Of a stretch of DNA of 64,000 nucleotides, positions 42,942 through 52,268 are shown in pieces. Under the pieces are notes generated by a model. The model ran no database searches, had not been told where the DNA came from, and worked only from the letters and a program-made list of their open reading frames with translations. The DNA comes from Ginsengibacter sp963792025 (lineage in GTDB: Bacteria > Bacteroidota > Bacteroidia > Chitinophagales > Chitinophagaceae). The position numbers and the translations under genes were made by a program. The first letter of the stretch is position 1, and every line of letters begins with the position of its first letter. The stretch is from positions 124,001-188,000 of the forward strand of contig CAWBUS010000001.1 of NCBI GenBank assembly GCA_963792025.1. Reading direction: 5' to 3'.

Positions 42942-44804
42942 ATGTTTCCAGAATATGACGTAATTATAGTTGGAGCCGGTCACGCAGGGTGCGAAGCTGC
43001 CGCTGCTGTTGCGAATTTAGGCGGAAAGGTGCTGCTTATCACCATGAATATGCAAAACATGGGGCAAATGAGCTGTAATCCCGCCATGGGAGGCATTGCC
43101 AAGGGGCAAATTATACGAGAAATCGATGCTCTCGGCGGCTTTTCCGGAATTGTAACAGATGAAACAATGATCCAATTCAGGATGTTGAATAAAAGCAAGG
43201 GACCTGCAATGTGGAGCCCAAGAGCACAAAGCGACCGCCAGCAATTCTCATCTAAATGGAGGCTAATGTTGGAAAATTTTCCGAACCTGGACTTTTACCA
43301 GGATTCCGTGGTCGCTCTTCTTAAAAAAGATAATCATATCACCGGGGTGGAAACCGCTTTGGGCCACCAAATCCACTCAAAATCCGTGGTGCTGACTAAT
43401 GGAACTTTTCTTAATGGGATAATTCATATAGGCGAAAAACAGCTAAAAGGAGGAAGGATGGCTGAAAAATCTTCTTTCGGAATTACTGAACAATTAATAA
43501 ATTGGGGATTTGAAAGCAAACGTCTTAAAACCGGTACTCCACCGAGAATAGATGGTCGTTCTCTTGATTATTCAAAAATGGAAGAACAAAAAGGAGATGA
43601 TGAAATAGAAGGATTTTCATTTTTGAATACAAGGAAACCAAATAAGCAATTAAGTTGCTGGATTACCTACACAAACCCGCAAGTGCACCGAATCTTACAA
43701 TCGGGTTTTCATGAAAGTCCCATGTTTCAGGGAAGAATACAGGGCCAGGGACCACGGTACTGCCCAAGTATAGAAGATAAGATAAACAGATTTGCGGAAA
43801 GAGAAAGGCATCAACTTTTTGTAGAACCCGAGGGGTGGGAGACCATAGAGGTCTATATTAATGGATTTTCTTCCTCCCTATCAGAAGAGGTACAATATAA
43901 AGCTCTCAAAAAAGTTCCAGGTTTTGAGAAATGTAAGATGTTTAGACCTGGCTACGCCATCGAATATGATTATTTCCCTCCCACACAACTGAAAAACAAC
44001 CTTGAAACGAAATTAATTGAGAACTTGTTTTTTGCCGGTCAAATTAATGGTACCACAGGCTATGAAGAAGCCGCTTGCCAAGGCTTAATTGCCGGAATCA
44101 ACGCCCATCAGGCAGTTAAACACAATGAGCCGCTTGTACTCAAGCGAAATGAAGCATACATTGGTGTATTAATTGATGATCTTATAAATAAGGGAACTGA
44201 CGAGCCCTACAGGATGTTCACCAGCAGGGCTGAATACAGAACGTTATTACGACAAGATAATGCGGATTTACGCTTGACAGAAAAAAGCTTTAGACTTGGC
44301 CTGGCTTCGGCAGAAAGAATGAATGCGGTTATTACGAAAAGGTCCGAAATTATTCAACTCTTAAAAATTTTAGACGAATTAAAATTGGAGCCTGATCAAA
44401 TTAACAATTATCTCGCGAAAGCCAATTCTTCCCCAATAACTCATAAACAAAAAGCCTCACAATTAATTGTAAGACCGAATGTAAATTTAGAAGGGCTCAT
44501 CAAACATTCCACATTAGTTAAGGAAATCATTCAATCGTTTTCGCCCGGGGCATTGGAACAGGCAGAAATTGAAATTAAGTATCGCGTTTATCTGGAAAAA
44601 GAGGAAGAAATGATTAAAAAAATGAATACGCTTGAAAACCAGGTAATACCAGACAATTTCAACTATGATAAGATTATCTCGCTGTCAAATGAATCAAGGC
44701 AAAAATTTAATAAGATAAAGCCACAAACTTTGGGACAGGCTAGCCGCATAAGTGGCGTAAATCCGAGTGATGTACAAATACTGATGGTTTATATGGGAAG
44801 ATGA
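42942..44804 (+). CDS. mnmG: tRNA uridine-5-carboxymethylaminomethyl modification enzyme MnmG (GidA)
   Basis: A 620-residue FAD enzyme that, with MnmE, installs the cmnm5 group on the wobble uridine. The FAD-binding motif GAGHAGCEA is at residues 11-19, followed by the signature GQMSCNPAMGGIAKG, GTFLNG, LKTGTPPRIDGRS, and the C-terminal TSRAEYRTLLRQDNADLRLT and QASRISGVNPSDVQILMVY. It is a classical origin-region gene, and the parS-like pair lies just upstream. Confidence 0.97.
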   Translation: MFPEYDVIIVGAGHAGCEAAAAVANLGGKVLLITMNMQNMGQMSCNPAMGGIAKGQIIREIDALGGFSGIVTDETMIQFRMLNKSKGPAMWSPRAQSDRQQFSSKWRLMLENFPNLDFYQDSVVALLKKDNHITGVETALGHQIHSKSVVLTNGTFLNGIIHIGEKQLKGGRMAEKSSFGITEQLINWGFESKRLKTGTPPRIDGRSLDYSKMEEQKGDDEIEGFSFLNTRKPNKQLSCWITYTNPQVHRILQSGFHESPMFQGRIQGQGPRYCPSIEDKINRFAERERHQLFVEPEGWETIEVYINGFSSSLSEEVQYKALKKVPGFEKCKMFRPGYAIEYDYFPPTQLKNNLETKLIENLFFAGQINGTTGYEEAACQGLIAGINAHQAVKHNEPLVLKRNEAYIGVLIDDLINKGTDEPYRMFTSRAEYRTLLRQDNADLRLTEKSFRLGLASAERMNAVITKRSEIIQLLKILDELKLEPDQINNYLAKANSSPITHKQKASQLIVRPNVNLEGLIKHSTLVKEIIQSFSPGALEQAEIEIKYRVYLEKEEEMIKKMNTLENQVIPDNFNYDKIISLSNESRQKFNKIKPQTLGQASRISGVNPSDVQILMVYMGR

Positions 44805-44835
44805 GAATTGAATACAAACTTTATAATTAATAAAA

Positions 44836-45351
44836 ATGGATTTACTTTTTACGCCACAAACTTCAAAAGCCAACGTCTTTTCTACAGTAAAAAATTTGTT
44901 GTTGGAAAAAGGCTTTGCTATTATTAACATTGATATGGATCGGCCTTGGGGTGGATTTTTTGTAATAGATGAATCGCAAGCTTCAAAATTCAAAAAGGAA
45001 TTCTTTAAAGATATTGCCGAGGAGAATGGCCCTGACGCCGGCAAATTAAGTCCAAAAATTTTAATCGTCGAAGGAAATAAAAGACTTAGTTGGCAATATC
45101 ATTACCGCAGGTCCGAAATATGGAAAGTAATTGGCGGGGTGGCTGGAATAAAAAGAAGTGATAATGACGACGAAGGTCAACTTGAGACGAAAAAAGTCAA
45201 TGATCTTATTTCTCTTAAGCAAGGCGAACGTCACCGCCTCATAGGTCTCGACTCCTGGGGAATAATTGCAGAGATATGGCAGCATACCGATCCGGATCAC
45301 CCAAGTGATGAGGAAGATATCGTTCGCGTGCAAGATGATTTCGGAAGATAA
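44836..45351 (+). CDS. Cupin-type phosphomannose isomerase-like protein
   Basis: A 171-residue cupin related to the C-terminal domain of type II phosphomannose isomerases. Conserved parts are DRPWGGFFVIDE, LIVEGNKRLSWQYHYRRSEIW and LKQGERHRLIGLDSWGIIAEIWQ. Such proteins are often labelled phosphoheptose isomerase in this phylum. The sugar substrate is not decided. It follows mnmG by 31 bp. Confidence 0.7.
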   Translation: MDLLFTPQTSKANVFSTVKNLLLEKGFAIINIDMDRPWGGFFVIDESQASKFKKEFFKDIAEENGPDAGKLSPKILIVEGNKRLSWQYHYRRSEIWKVIGGVAGIKRSDNDDEGQLETKKVNDLISLKQGERHRLIGLDSWGIIAEIWQHTDPDHPSDEEDIVRVQDDFGR

Positions 45352-45392
45352 TTGCGTTTATCCTTATACGTTAGTACCAGCGTTTCCTTGGA

Positions 45393-45437
45393 AAAAGAAA
45401 AGAGGAAGTATATTTCATTTCATAATATACTTCCTCT
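45393..45437 (-). terminator. Strong terminator of tRNA-Phe
   Basis: AGAGGAAGTATATT and AATATACTTCCTCT form a perfect 14-bp stem with a 9-nt loop. On the minus strand it is followed by TTTCTTTTTCC. It starts 5 bp beyond the 3' end of the tRNA. Confidence 0.85.
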
Positions 45438-45442
45438 GAAAG

Positions 45443-45515
45443 TGGTGTGGGGCGGGATCGAACCGCCGACACAAGGATTTTCAGTCCTTTGCTCTACCGA
45501 CTGAGCTACCGCACC
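45443..45515 (-). tRNA. tRNA-Phe (GAA)
   Basis: The 73-nt cloverleaf reads GGTGCGG acceptor, D arm GCTC/GAGC, anticodon arm AAGGA-CTGAAAA-TCCTT with anticodon GAA, T arm GGCGG-TTCGATC-CCGCC and discriminator A. CCA is not encoded. Acceptor position 5-68 is a C-A mismatch, while the other six pairs are sound. A lone tRNA with its own terminator. Confidence 0.95.
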
Positions 45516-45598
45516 GATGGGCGGCAAAAATATAAATATTCACCTGAAATAAAAATTCATTTTTAATATCTCATTAAATGAGAAGGAGATGCAGAGAT

Positions 45599-47863
45599 TT
45601 AGTTCCCATATTCGCACAAAAATTTTATCCGCATAATTTTTAACTGTTCAAGCGTATAGTTTCCTTCGGATAGTTCTTCTTTTGCTATATCCAGGCTGGA
45701 CGTCTGGCATCCTTTGAAATAATCAATAATTTCCTCCTGTTCATATTCTTCCACTAACTCTTCAATTGCGTAATCAAGGTTAAGTCTTGTGCCGCTTGCT
45801 ACGATGGTCTCCATTTCTTCCAATAATTCCTCAAGTTTTAGGGTCTTATTCTTAGCAATGGTTTCAAGTGGCATTTTTTTGTCAACATTCTGTATAATAA
45901 AAACTTTATTACTATTCTTATTAACAACACTTTTCATTACAAAGTCATCTGGCTTTTCAATATCGTTTTCCACGACATATTTTTCAATAAGATTTACAAA
46001 AGGTCTCCCAAATTTCAAAGCTTTCCCCACGCTTACTCCCTGGCATTTTTCCAATTCCTTTAAAGTAGTTGGATAAAGAGTTGACATATCTAAAAGGCTG
46101 TTTTCAAGGAAAATAACAAACGGGGGAAGATTCCTTTTTTTTGCTTCCTGTTGCCGAAGGTTTTTTAACAACTCGAAAAGTTTCTCATCCGTTGCCACGA
46201 CCTCCGTGGTTCCTTCTTCTTCGTCATCTTCTCCAACGTCTTCAAAAATGTGATTTAATGCAATTTTAAAAGATACTGGCTTTTTCAAAAAGGCTTCACC
46301 CTTTGGAGTTAATTTTAAAACACCATAATCTTCAATATCCTTCTTTATAAGATTCTCTAAAAGCATTTGCCTTATCAAAGAATTCCAATAATGTTCGTCT
46401 TTTTCTTTGCCGGTTCCAAATACAGGCAATTCATCATGCCGATACATCTTTATCTGAGGGTTCGCTTTTCCCAGAATTATTGGAATGACATATGTAATAG
46501 GAAAACGCTCATCAAGGGCTTTCACAGATTTTAGTGCAGTTAGAGTTTCCGACTTAGCTTCGTGAAACTCTTTCGGATTTTTACAATTGTCGCACATACC
46601 CCCGCAGTTGTCGCTGCCGTACTCCTCTCCAAAATAACTAAGCAATATTTTCCGTCTGCACACAGCACTCTCAGAATACGCCACAGTCTCATTAATTAAC
46701 TGGCCTCCCACTTCTCGCTCAGATAACGATTTATCCCGCATTAGATGTTCCAGTTTTGATACATCCTTATGCGAATAATAAAGAATGCATTTTCCTTCCA
46801 ATCCATCTCTTCCTGCCCGACCGGTTTCCTGGTAATAATTCTCAATTGATTTTGGAATATTATAATGAATCACAAATCGTACATCGGGCTTATCTATTCC
46901 CATACCAAATGCTATAGTCGCAACAATTACCTGCACATCTTCCCCCAAGAACTGATCTTGCCTTGTTGATCTCAGTTTAGAATCAAGTCCGGCGTGGTAG
47001 GCAACTGCTTTTATTCCATTCGCCATAAGGGTTTGAGCCAGCTCTTCAGTAGTCTTCCTGTTCAATGTATAAATAATCCCACTTTTTCCTTTATTCTGCG
47101 AAATAAATTTTACGATACTTTTAATTACCTGTTCCTTTTTTAATTTCGGTTGTACTTCATAATATAGATTCGACCTGTTAAAAGACGAGATAAAAATATT
47201 TGGATCGCGTAATCCAAGATTTTTTACAATATCGCTTTGCACTTTGGGTGTGGCTGTGGCTGTAAGTGCAATAACCGGAACCTTTTTATCTATCTCATCC
47301 ATAACTTCCCTGAGCCTTCTGTATTCAGGTCTGAAATCATGTCCCCATTCGCTGATGCAATGCGCTTCATCAACAGCAAAAAAAGAAATTTCCAGATCTT
47401 TAAAAAACTCAACATTCTCTTCCTTTGTCAGCGTCTCCGGTGCCACGTAAAGCATTTTTGTTTTCCCCGACGTAAGATCGTCTTTAACAACTTTTTGTTG
47501 ACCCTTATTTAAGGTGCTGTTTAAAAAGTGAGCAATATGATCTGTGCTGCTATAGCCTCTTACCAAATCAACCTGGTTTTTCATAAGGGCTATAAGGGGA
47601 GAAACAATTATAGCACAACCCTTACTAATTATTGCTGGCAACTGGTAGCAAAGGCTTTTTCCTCCGCCGGTTGGCATTATTACAAAAGTATCTTTACCCG
47701 CTAAAAGACTATTGATTATTTTTTCCTGGGGTTCTTTAAACGCATCGAACCCAAAATTTTGCTGCAGATGATTAGAGAGGCTTTCAGATTCCAGGGTTTT
47801 TGCTTTCTTAGCGGAAGATTTTTTTGTAGGTGTTTTTTGCGGTTCTATTTTACTTGTAGGCAT
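45599..47863 (-). CDS. recQ: ATP-dependent DNA helicase RecQ
   Basis: A 754-residue helicase that unwinds forked and recombination DNA. Walker A PTGGGKS is at residues 64-70, with FFAVDEAHCISEWGHDFRPEY, SGIIYTLNRKTTEEL and QETGRAGRDGLEG. The zinc-binding region has CRRKILLSYFGEE then CGGMCDNC. A winged-helix domain, an HRDC domain (about residues 525-600) and an extra C-terminal helical part of about 120 residues follow. It is longer than E. coli RecQ (609) because of this C-terminus. It is divergent from kdsD. Confidence 0.95.
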   Translation of the reverse strand: MPTSKIEPQKTPTKKSSAKKAKTLESESLSNHLQQNFGFDAFKEPQEKIINSLLAGKDTFVIMPTGGGKSLCYQLPAIISKGCAIIVSPLIALMKNQVDLVRGYSSTDHIAHFLNSTLNKGQQKVVKDDLTSGKTKMLYVAPETLTKEENVEFFKDLEISFFAVDEAHCISEWGHDFRPEYRRLREVMDEIDKKVPVIALTATATPKVQSDIVKNLGLRDPNIFISSFNRSNLYYEVQPKLKKEQVIKSIVKFISQNKGKSGIIYTLNRKTTEELAQTLMANGIKAVAYHAGLDSKLRSTRQDQFLGEDVQVIVATIAFGMGIDKPDVRFVIHYNIPKSIENYYQETGRAGRDGLEGKCILYYSHKDVSKLEHLMRDKSLSEREVGGQLINETVAYSESAVCRRKILLSYFGEEYGSDNCGGMCDNCKNPKEFHEAKSETLTALKSVKALDERFPITYVIPIILGKANPQIKMYRHDELPVFGTGKEKDEHYWNSLIRQMLLENLIKKDIEDYGVLKLTPKGEAFLKKPVSFKIALNHIFEDVGEDDEEEGTTEVVATDEKLFELLKNLRQQEAKKRNLPPFVIFLENSLLDMSTLYPTTLKELEKCQGVSVGKALKFGRPFVNLIEKYVVENDIEKPDDFVMKSVVNKNSNKVFIIQNVDKKMPLETIAKNKTLKLEELLEEMETIVASGTRLNLDYAIEELVEEYEQEEIIDYFKGCQTSSLDIAKEELSEGNYTLEQLKIMRIKFLCEYGN

Positions 47864-48117
47864 GGTATTCTTTTCTCAACGTTGGTTTTTAAAGGATTCC
47901 AAAGTTAATCTAATCAGGTCTCAAATCTATTTATAAAAAGCAAATTTGCTTTTTATAACCTTTCTTTATAAAAATATATTAGTTAAGATACGAAGAAAAA
48001 TATAATAAGTCTAAATCATTTTACTTTGCCTAACCATCATTTAAAGTAGGTTTACATCTATAAAATTTTATTTAATATTTGTTATCCTCTAAACAAAATT
48101 TTTCATAAATATTTAGA

Positions 48118-49080
48118 ATGAAAAATAAAATTATTGCAACAGCACAGAAAACAATAGATCTAGAAGCCCGGTCGATAGGCAATCTTTCCGGATTATTGAA
48201 TGATGATTTCGAAAAAGCCATATCTGCAATTAATAAGTGCGATGGCAGGCTTGTTATAAGTGGAATTGGTAAGAGTGCAATAATTGCACAAAAAATTGTC
48301 GCAACCCTCAATAGCACAGGCACACCTTCCGTATTTCTACATGCAGCAGATGCTATTCATGGTGACATTGGCATGGTACAGCAAAATGATATTGTAATGA
48401 TTATCAGTAAAAGTGGAGAGAGTCCGGAAATCAAAGTTTTAGTACCCATTATAAAAAACTTTAAAAATACTATTATTGGCATGTGCGGCAATATGCAAAG
48501 CTACCTTGTGAAAAGTGCCGATATTACTTTAAATACCACCGTTGCTGAAGAGGCTTGCCCTAATAATCTTGCACCTACAACGAGTACGACAGCACAAATG
48601 GTAATGGGAGATGTTATCGCCATTTGCCTTATGGAATTAAAAGGCTTTAGCACAGAAGATTTTGCTAAATTTCACCCTGGAGGAACTCTTGGCAAAAAAC
48701 TGTATTTGCGGGTAACGGATCTTATTATCAACAATGAAAAACCCGCAGTAAAAGAAGAAAGCCCGCTAAAAGATGTTATAATAGAAATTACAAAAAATCG
48801 TTTAGGGGCAACCGTTATTTTAGACGATCGTGATTCGGTTTCGGGTATTATAACCGATGGTGATTTGAGGAGAATGCTCGAAAAAAACTTCGTTACAGCG
48901 CATGTGATAGCAAAAGATATAATGACCAGGAACCCCCAAACTATTGAAAGTACAAAACTTGCTATTGATGCACTTGATATAATGCGCAAAAAAAATATTA
49001 CCCAACTAATAGTGATTGAGAACAATCACTATGCAGGTATTGTACATTTGCACGATCTTATTAGGGAAGGAATAATTTAA
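48118..49080 (+). CDS. kdsD: Arabinose-5-phosphate isomerase (KpsF/GutQ/KdsD family)
   Basis: A 320-residue enzyme that converts ribulose 5-phosphate to arabinose 5-phosphate, the first step to Kdo. A SIS domain covers about residues 30-180 (ISGIGKSAIIAQKI, SKSGESPEIK, APTTSTTAQMVMGD). Two CBS domains follow (about 205-260 and 270-320). The link FHPGGTLGKKL is a family hallmark. manC follows after 11 bp, so the two are co-transcribed. kdsB lies 9 kb downstream on the other strand. Confidence 0.92.
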   Translation: MKNKIIATAQKTIDLEARSIGNLSGLLNDDFEKAISAINKCDGRLVISGIGKSAIIAQKIVATLNSTGTPSVFLHAADAIHGDIGMVQQNDIVMIISKSGESPEIKVLVPIIKNFKNTIIGMCGNMQSYLVKSADITLNTTVAEEACPNNLAPTTSTTAQMVMGDVIAICLMELKGFSTEDFAKFHPGGTLGKKLYLRVTDLIINNEKPAVKEESPLKDVIIEITKNRLGATVILDDRDSVSGIITDGDLRRMLEKNFVTAHVIAKDIMTRNPQTIESTKLAIDALDIMRKKNITQLIVIENNHYAGIVHLHDLIREGII

Positions 49081-49091
49081 ACTCCAAAAAA

Positions 49092-50174
49092 ATGAATGAA
49101 AATAACTTTGTTGCGATAATGGCAGGTGGTATTGGCAGCCGCTTCTGGCCAGTAAGCCGCCTTGACAACCCCAAGCAATTTCTTGATTTGTTAAACGTTG
49201 GAAAAACATTAATACAATCTACCTACGAAAGGTTTGCCAAATACATCCCAAATGAAAATATTTATGTAGTAACTTCTTCACAATACAAAGAAATTGTTGA
49301 AAGGCAATTACCACAGTTGAAACAGGAAAATATTTTATGTGAACCATCAAGAAAGAACACGGCTCCGTGCATTGCCTACATTTCTTACAAACTTCATCAG
49401 CTAAATCCAAAAAGTAATTTAATATGTGCGCCGGCGGACCATCTAATTCTCGACGACACTTCGTTTAGAAAAGTAAGTCTTGAGGCACTTGAGTTTACTG
49501 AAAAGAACAACGCCCTTATTACACTTGGCATAAAACCTCTTTCGCCAAATACCGGATATGGATACATACAACATGAGCAATATGCCGTTAGTGATAATGT
49601 TTACAAAGTGAAAACCTTTACTGAGAAACCCGACAGTGAACTTGCTAAGAAATTTCTCATTAGCGGCGATTTTTTATGGAATGCGGGAATCTTTGCCTGG
49701 CGTACTGAAAGCATCATAAAAGCATTCGAAAAATACCTTCCGGAAATACATGAAATTTTCGATAGTGCAAAAAAGGAACTTGTGACTTCCGGCGAACAGG
49801 CTGTTATTGATTTGATTTATCCGCAATGCGTTAATATCTCGATTGATTACGGAATTTTGGAAAAAGCGGATAACGTTTATGTTATTCCTTCGGCTTTTGG
49901 CTGGAGCGACCTTGGTACCTGGGGAAGTGCCTATGAAAATCTTAAAAAAGATACCCTCGATAATGCTTTTTCGGGCGATAATATAGTCTTCTTCGATTCA
50001 ACGAAAAATATGGTGCATGCTCCCGGCAACAAACTGCTAGTTCTGCAGGGACTTGAGGATTTTATCGTTGTTGAGACAGACGATGTATTATTGATTTGCA
50101 AAAAAGAAAAAGAGCAACACATAAAAGAATATGTCGCAGAAATAAAAAGAAACAAAGGAGATAAATACCTGTAA
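49092..50174 (+). CDS. manC: Mannose-1-phosphate guanylyltransferase
   Basis: A 360-residue nucleotidyltransferase that makes GDP-mannose for surface polysaccharides. The N-terminal signature is MAGGIGSRFWPVSRLDNPKQF, followed by CEPSRKNTAPCIAY, ICAPADHLI, TGYGYIQ, FTEKPDSELAKKF, NAGIFAW and SIDYGILEKADNVYVIP. The length fits the single-domain form without the isomerase C-terminus. The cupin at 44836 might supply that activity, but this is conjecture. Confidence 0.92.
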   Translation: MNENNFVAIMAGGIGSRFWPVSRLDNPKQFLDLLNVGKTLIQSTYERFAKYIPNENIYVVTSSQYKEIVERQLPQLKQENILCEPSRKNTAPCIAYISYKLHQLNPKSNLICAPADHLILDDTSFRKVSLEALEFTEKNNALITLGIKPLSPNTGYGYIQHEQYAVSDNVYKVKTFTEKPDSELAKKFLISGDFLWNAGIFAWRTESIIKAFEKYLPEIHEIFDSAKKELVTSGEQAVIDLIYPQCVNISIDYGILEKADNVYVIPSAFGWSDLGTWGSAYENLKKDTLDNAFSGDNIVFFDSTKNMVHAPGNKLLVLQGLEDFIVVETDDVLLICKKEKEQHIKEYVAEIKRNKGDKYL

Positions 50175-50295
50175 GTATTTCTAATTACATCTTTTGAATT
50201 ACAAGCGCAACCTAAGTTAACGCAACGGCCGAATAATAATGCAATAGGATTTTCGTTCTTTCTTCATTCTGAGATGTTGTTACTAACAAATCCGC

Positions 50296-51063
50296 ATGAA
50301 GCTTTTAACCTTTTTATTGGCGTTGCTGCTATTTTTGCCGCTACTTTTCAATATTTCCTTTGAGAAAAAACCTGTCTATAATAAAAAAGAATTATTCGAT
50401 CCTTCGCTATCTACAATAAATTCAGTTCAAAGATTAGTTGCTTATTCAGATAGTATTGCAAACGCTAACCACATAAAACCATCCTCTTTAGGCTACGGTG
50501 TTTTGGTTGCATCAATTTTAAGAAAGCGCTTTTATCACGGTTTCTCAAGTTATACATTACAACAAAACTGGTTCGCAGTAACTACCCAGCTATTTTTAGG
50601 GCGAGGGCTCGCTGCGCCTGTAGATCCCGACGAAATTCTTAAATATCCTTATGCTGGTTGCTCCCAACAAGCGATCGTGATGATGACCGTTATGAAGGAG
50701 AAAAACGTGCCTTTTAGAAGTGTAGGTTTTCCTCACCATTACGCAACAGAACTTTGTTTTAAAAACAACTGGTATTTTTTCGACTCAAACATGGAACCTA
50801 AAATAACTGAAAAAGAAAGAAAAGAAAACTACTGGAAAGGTTCTGCAGATTCCCTTAAAAAATTTTATGCTGGCGACCATCAATATCTCAATTGGACGTT
50901 CGGTAATTCTGTGCCTGTTATTTTTGGAATTACAAATGCGGATCCCGCTCCCCATGCCTATCTTTTTCAAGATATCACTAAATATCTGTCGAGATTTCTC
51001 TGGATGATTCCTTTGTTCTTTTTTATTTATCGATATAAGATAAACCCTGTTTTCCGAAAATAG
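50296..51063 (+). CDS. Membrane protein with a transglutaminase-like domain
   Basis: A 255-residue protein with an N-terminal membrane helix or signal anchor (LLTFLLALLLFLPLLFNI) and a C-terminal helix (FLWMIPLFFFIY). Between them a transglutaminase-like triad is plausible: Cys in YAGCSQQAIVMM, His in GFPHHYATELC, and Asp in WYFFDSNMEP. The order Cys-His-Asp and the spacing fit the fold. No substrate can be named. It stands between manC and an aminotransferase on the same strand. Confidence 0.6.
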   Translation: MKLLTFLLALLLFLPLLFNISFEKKPVYNKKELFDPSLSTINSVQRLVAYSDSIANANHIKPSSLGYGVLVASILRKRFYHGFSSYTLQQNWFAVTTQLFLGRGLAAPVDPDEILKYPYAGCSQQAIVMMTVMKEKNVPFRSVGFPHHYATELCFKNNWYFFDSNMEPKITEKERKENYWKGSADSLKKFYAGDHQYLNWTFGNSVPVIFGITNADPAPHAYLFQDITKYLSRFLWMIPLFFFIYRYKINPVFRK

Positions 51064-51103
51064 TATTGTATACTTTTGATTATGCTTAATCAATAATATA
51101 CTC

Positions 51104-52261
51104 TTGAATAATCTTAATATTAAAAGTAAACTTCCCAATACAGGGCAAACTATTTTTTCGTTTATGAGCTCCCTTGCCGTAAAGCATAATGCTATAAACC
51201 TTGGCCAAGGTTTCCCCGATTTTCCAATGAATGAAGGACTAGTTGATTTGGTTTATAAGGCAATGAAAGATGGTCATAATCAATATGTCCACATGAATGG
51301 ATTGTTGTTATTACGGGAAAGCATAGTCGAAAAGATTTATTTTCTATATAAAAAAACTTTAAACCCAGAAACAGAGATTACAATAACACCCGGCGGCACT
51401 TACGCAATCTATACTGCACTTACGTCTGTATTGCAAACTGGAGATGAAGTAATTGTATTTGAGCCTGCGTATGATAGTTATATTCCCAATATCGAGATCA
51501 ACGGTGCAAAAGCTATAAGAATTCCCCTTTCTTATCCTCTTTATAAAATTGATTGGAAAGTTGTTAAAGAAAATATTACACACGCGACAAGACTGATTAT
51601 TATTAATTCTCCTAATAATCCTACAGGTAACATTCTTAACGCGAATGACATGTTGCAATTACAGAACCTCGTGTCCGGAACAAAAATATTAATTATGAGT
51701 GATGAGGTATATGAGCATATTATTTTCGACGGCTTGCAACATGAAAGTATATTAAAATATCCGGATCTATATGAACGCAGTTTTATTTCATTTTCTTTTG
51801 GAAAAGTATATAATTGCACAGGCTGGAAAATAGGTTACTGTATTGCTCCGGACTATTTAATGAAAGAATTTAGAAAAGTGCACCAGTTCAATTGTTTTAG
51901 CTGCAATTCGCCTGTTCAATTTGCTCTTGCTGAATTTTTGAAAGAAAAAAATGTTTACCTCGGGTTAGCAAGTTCTTTACAGAAGAAAAGAGATTTTTTT
52001 CATACCCTAATGAAGAGCACAAAGTTTATATCCCTCCCTTCGCATGGAAGTTACTTTCAACTATATAATTATTCGGCAATTAGCAACGAAAAAGAAAATG
52101 ACTTTGCGATAAGACTTACTGAGCAAGCCGGAGTTGCCACAATACCCCTATCATCTTTTTATAAAAACTCCAACGATGATAAGGTTTTAAGATTTTGTTT
52201 TGCAAAAAAAGAAAGTACTTTAAGTGAAGCCGTGCAACGACTTAGTGATTTCACTAAGTGA
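51104..52261 (+). CDS. Class I/II PLP aminotransferase (methionine aminotransferase-like)
   Basis: A 385-residue fold-type I enzyme resembling YbdL and kynurenine aminotransferases: NLGQGFPDFPMNEGL, the NSPNNPTG motif, MSDEVYEHIIFDG and the PLP lysine in SFSFGKVYNCTGWKIGY. RFCFAKK near the end holds the substrate-carboxylate arginine. It uses a TTG start (51104). The amino donor is uncertain; methionine is the family's best-known substrate. It is convergent with nadA (7 bp). Confidence 0.85.
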   Translation: MNNLNIKSKLPNTGQTIFSFMSSLAVKHNAINLGQGFPDFPMNEGLVDLVYKAMKDGHNQYVHMNGLLLLRESIVEKIYFLYKKTLNPETEITITPGGTYAIYTALTSVLQTGDEVIVFEPAYDSYIPNIEINGAKAIRIPLSYPLYKIDWKVVKENITHATRLIIINSPNNPTGNILNANDMLQLQNLVSGTKILIMSDEVYEHIIFDGLQHESILKYPDLYERSFISFSFGKVYNCTGWKIGYCIAPDYLMKEFRKVHQFNCFSCNSPVQFALAEFLKEKNVYLGLASSLQKKRDFFHTLMKSTKFISLPSHGSYFQLYNYSAISNEKENDFAIRLTEQAGVATIPLSSFYKNSNDDKVLRFCFAKKESTLSEAVQRLSDFTK

Positions 52262-52268
52262 AATAATT

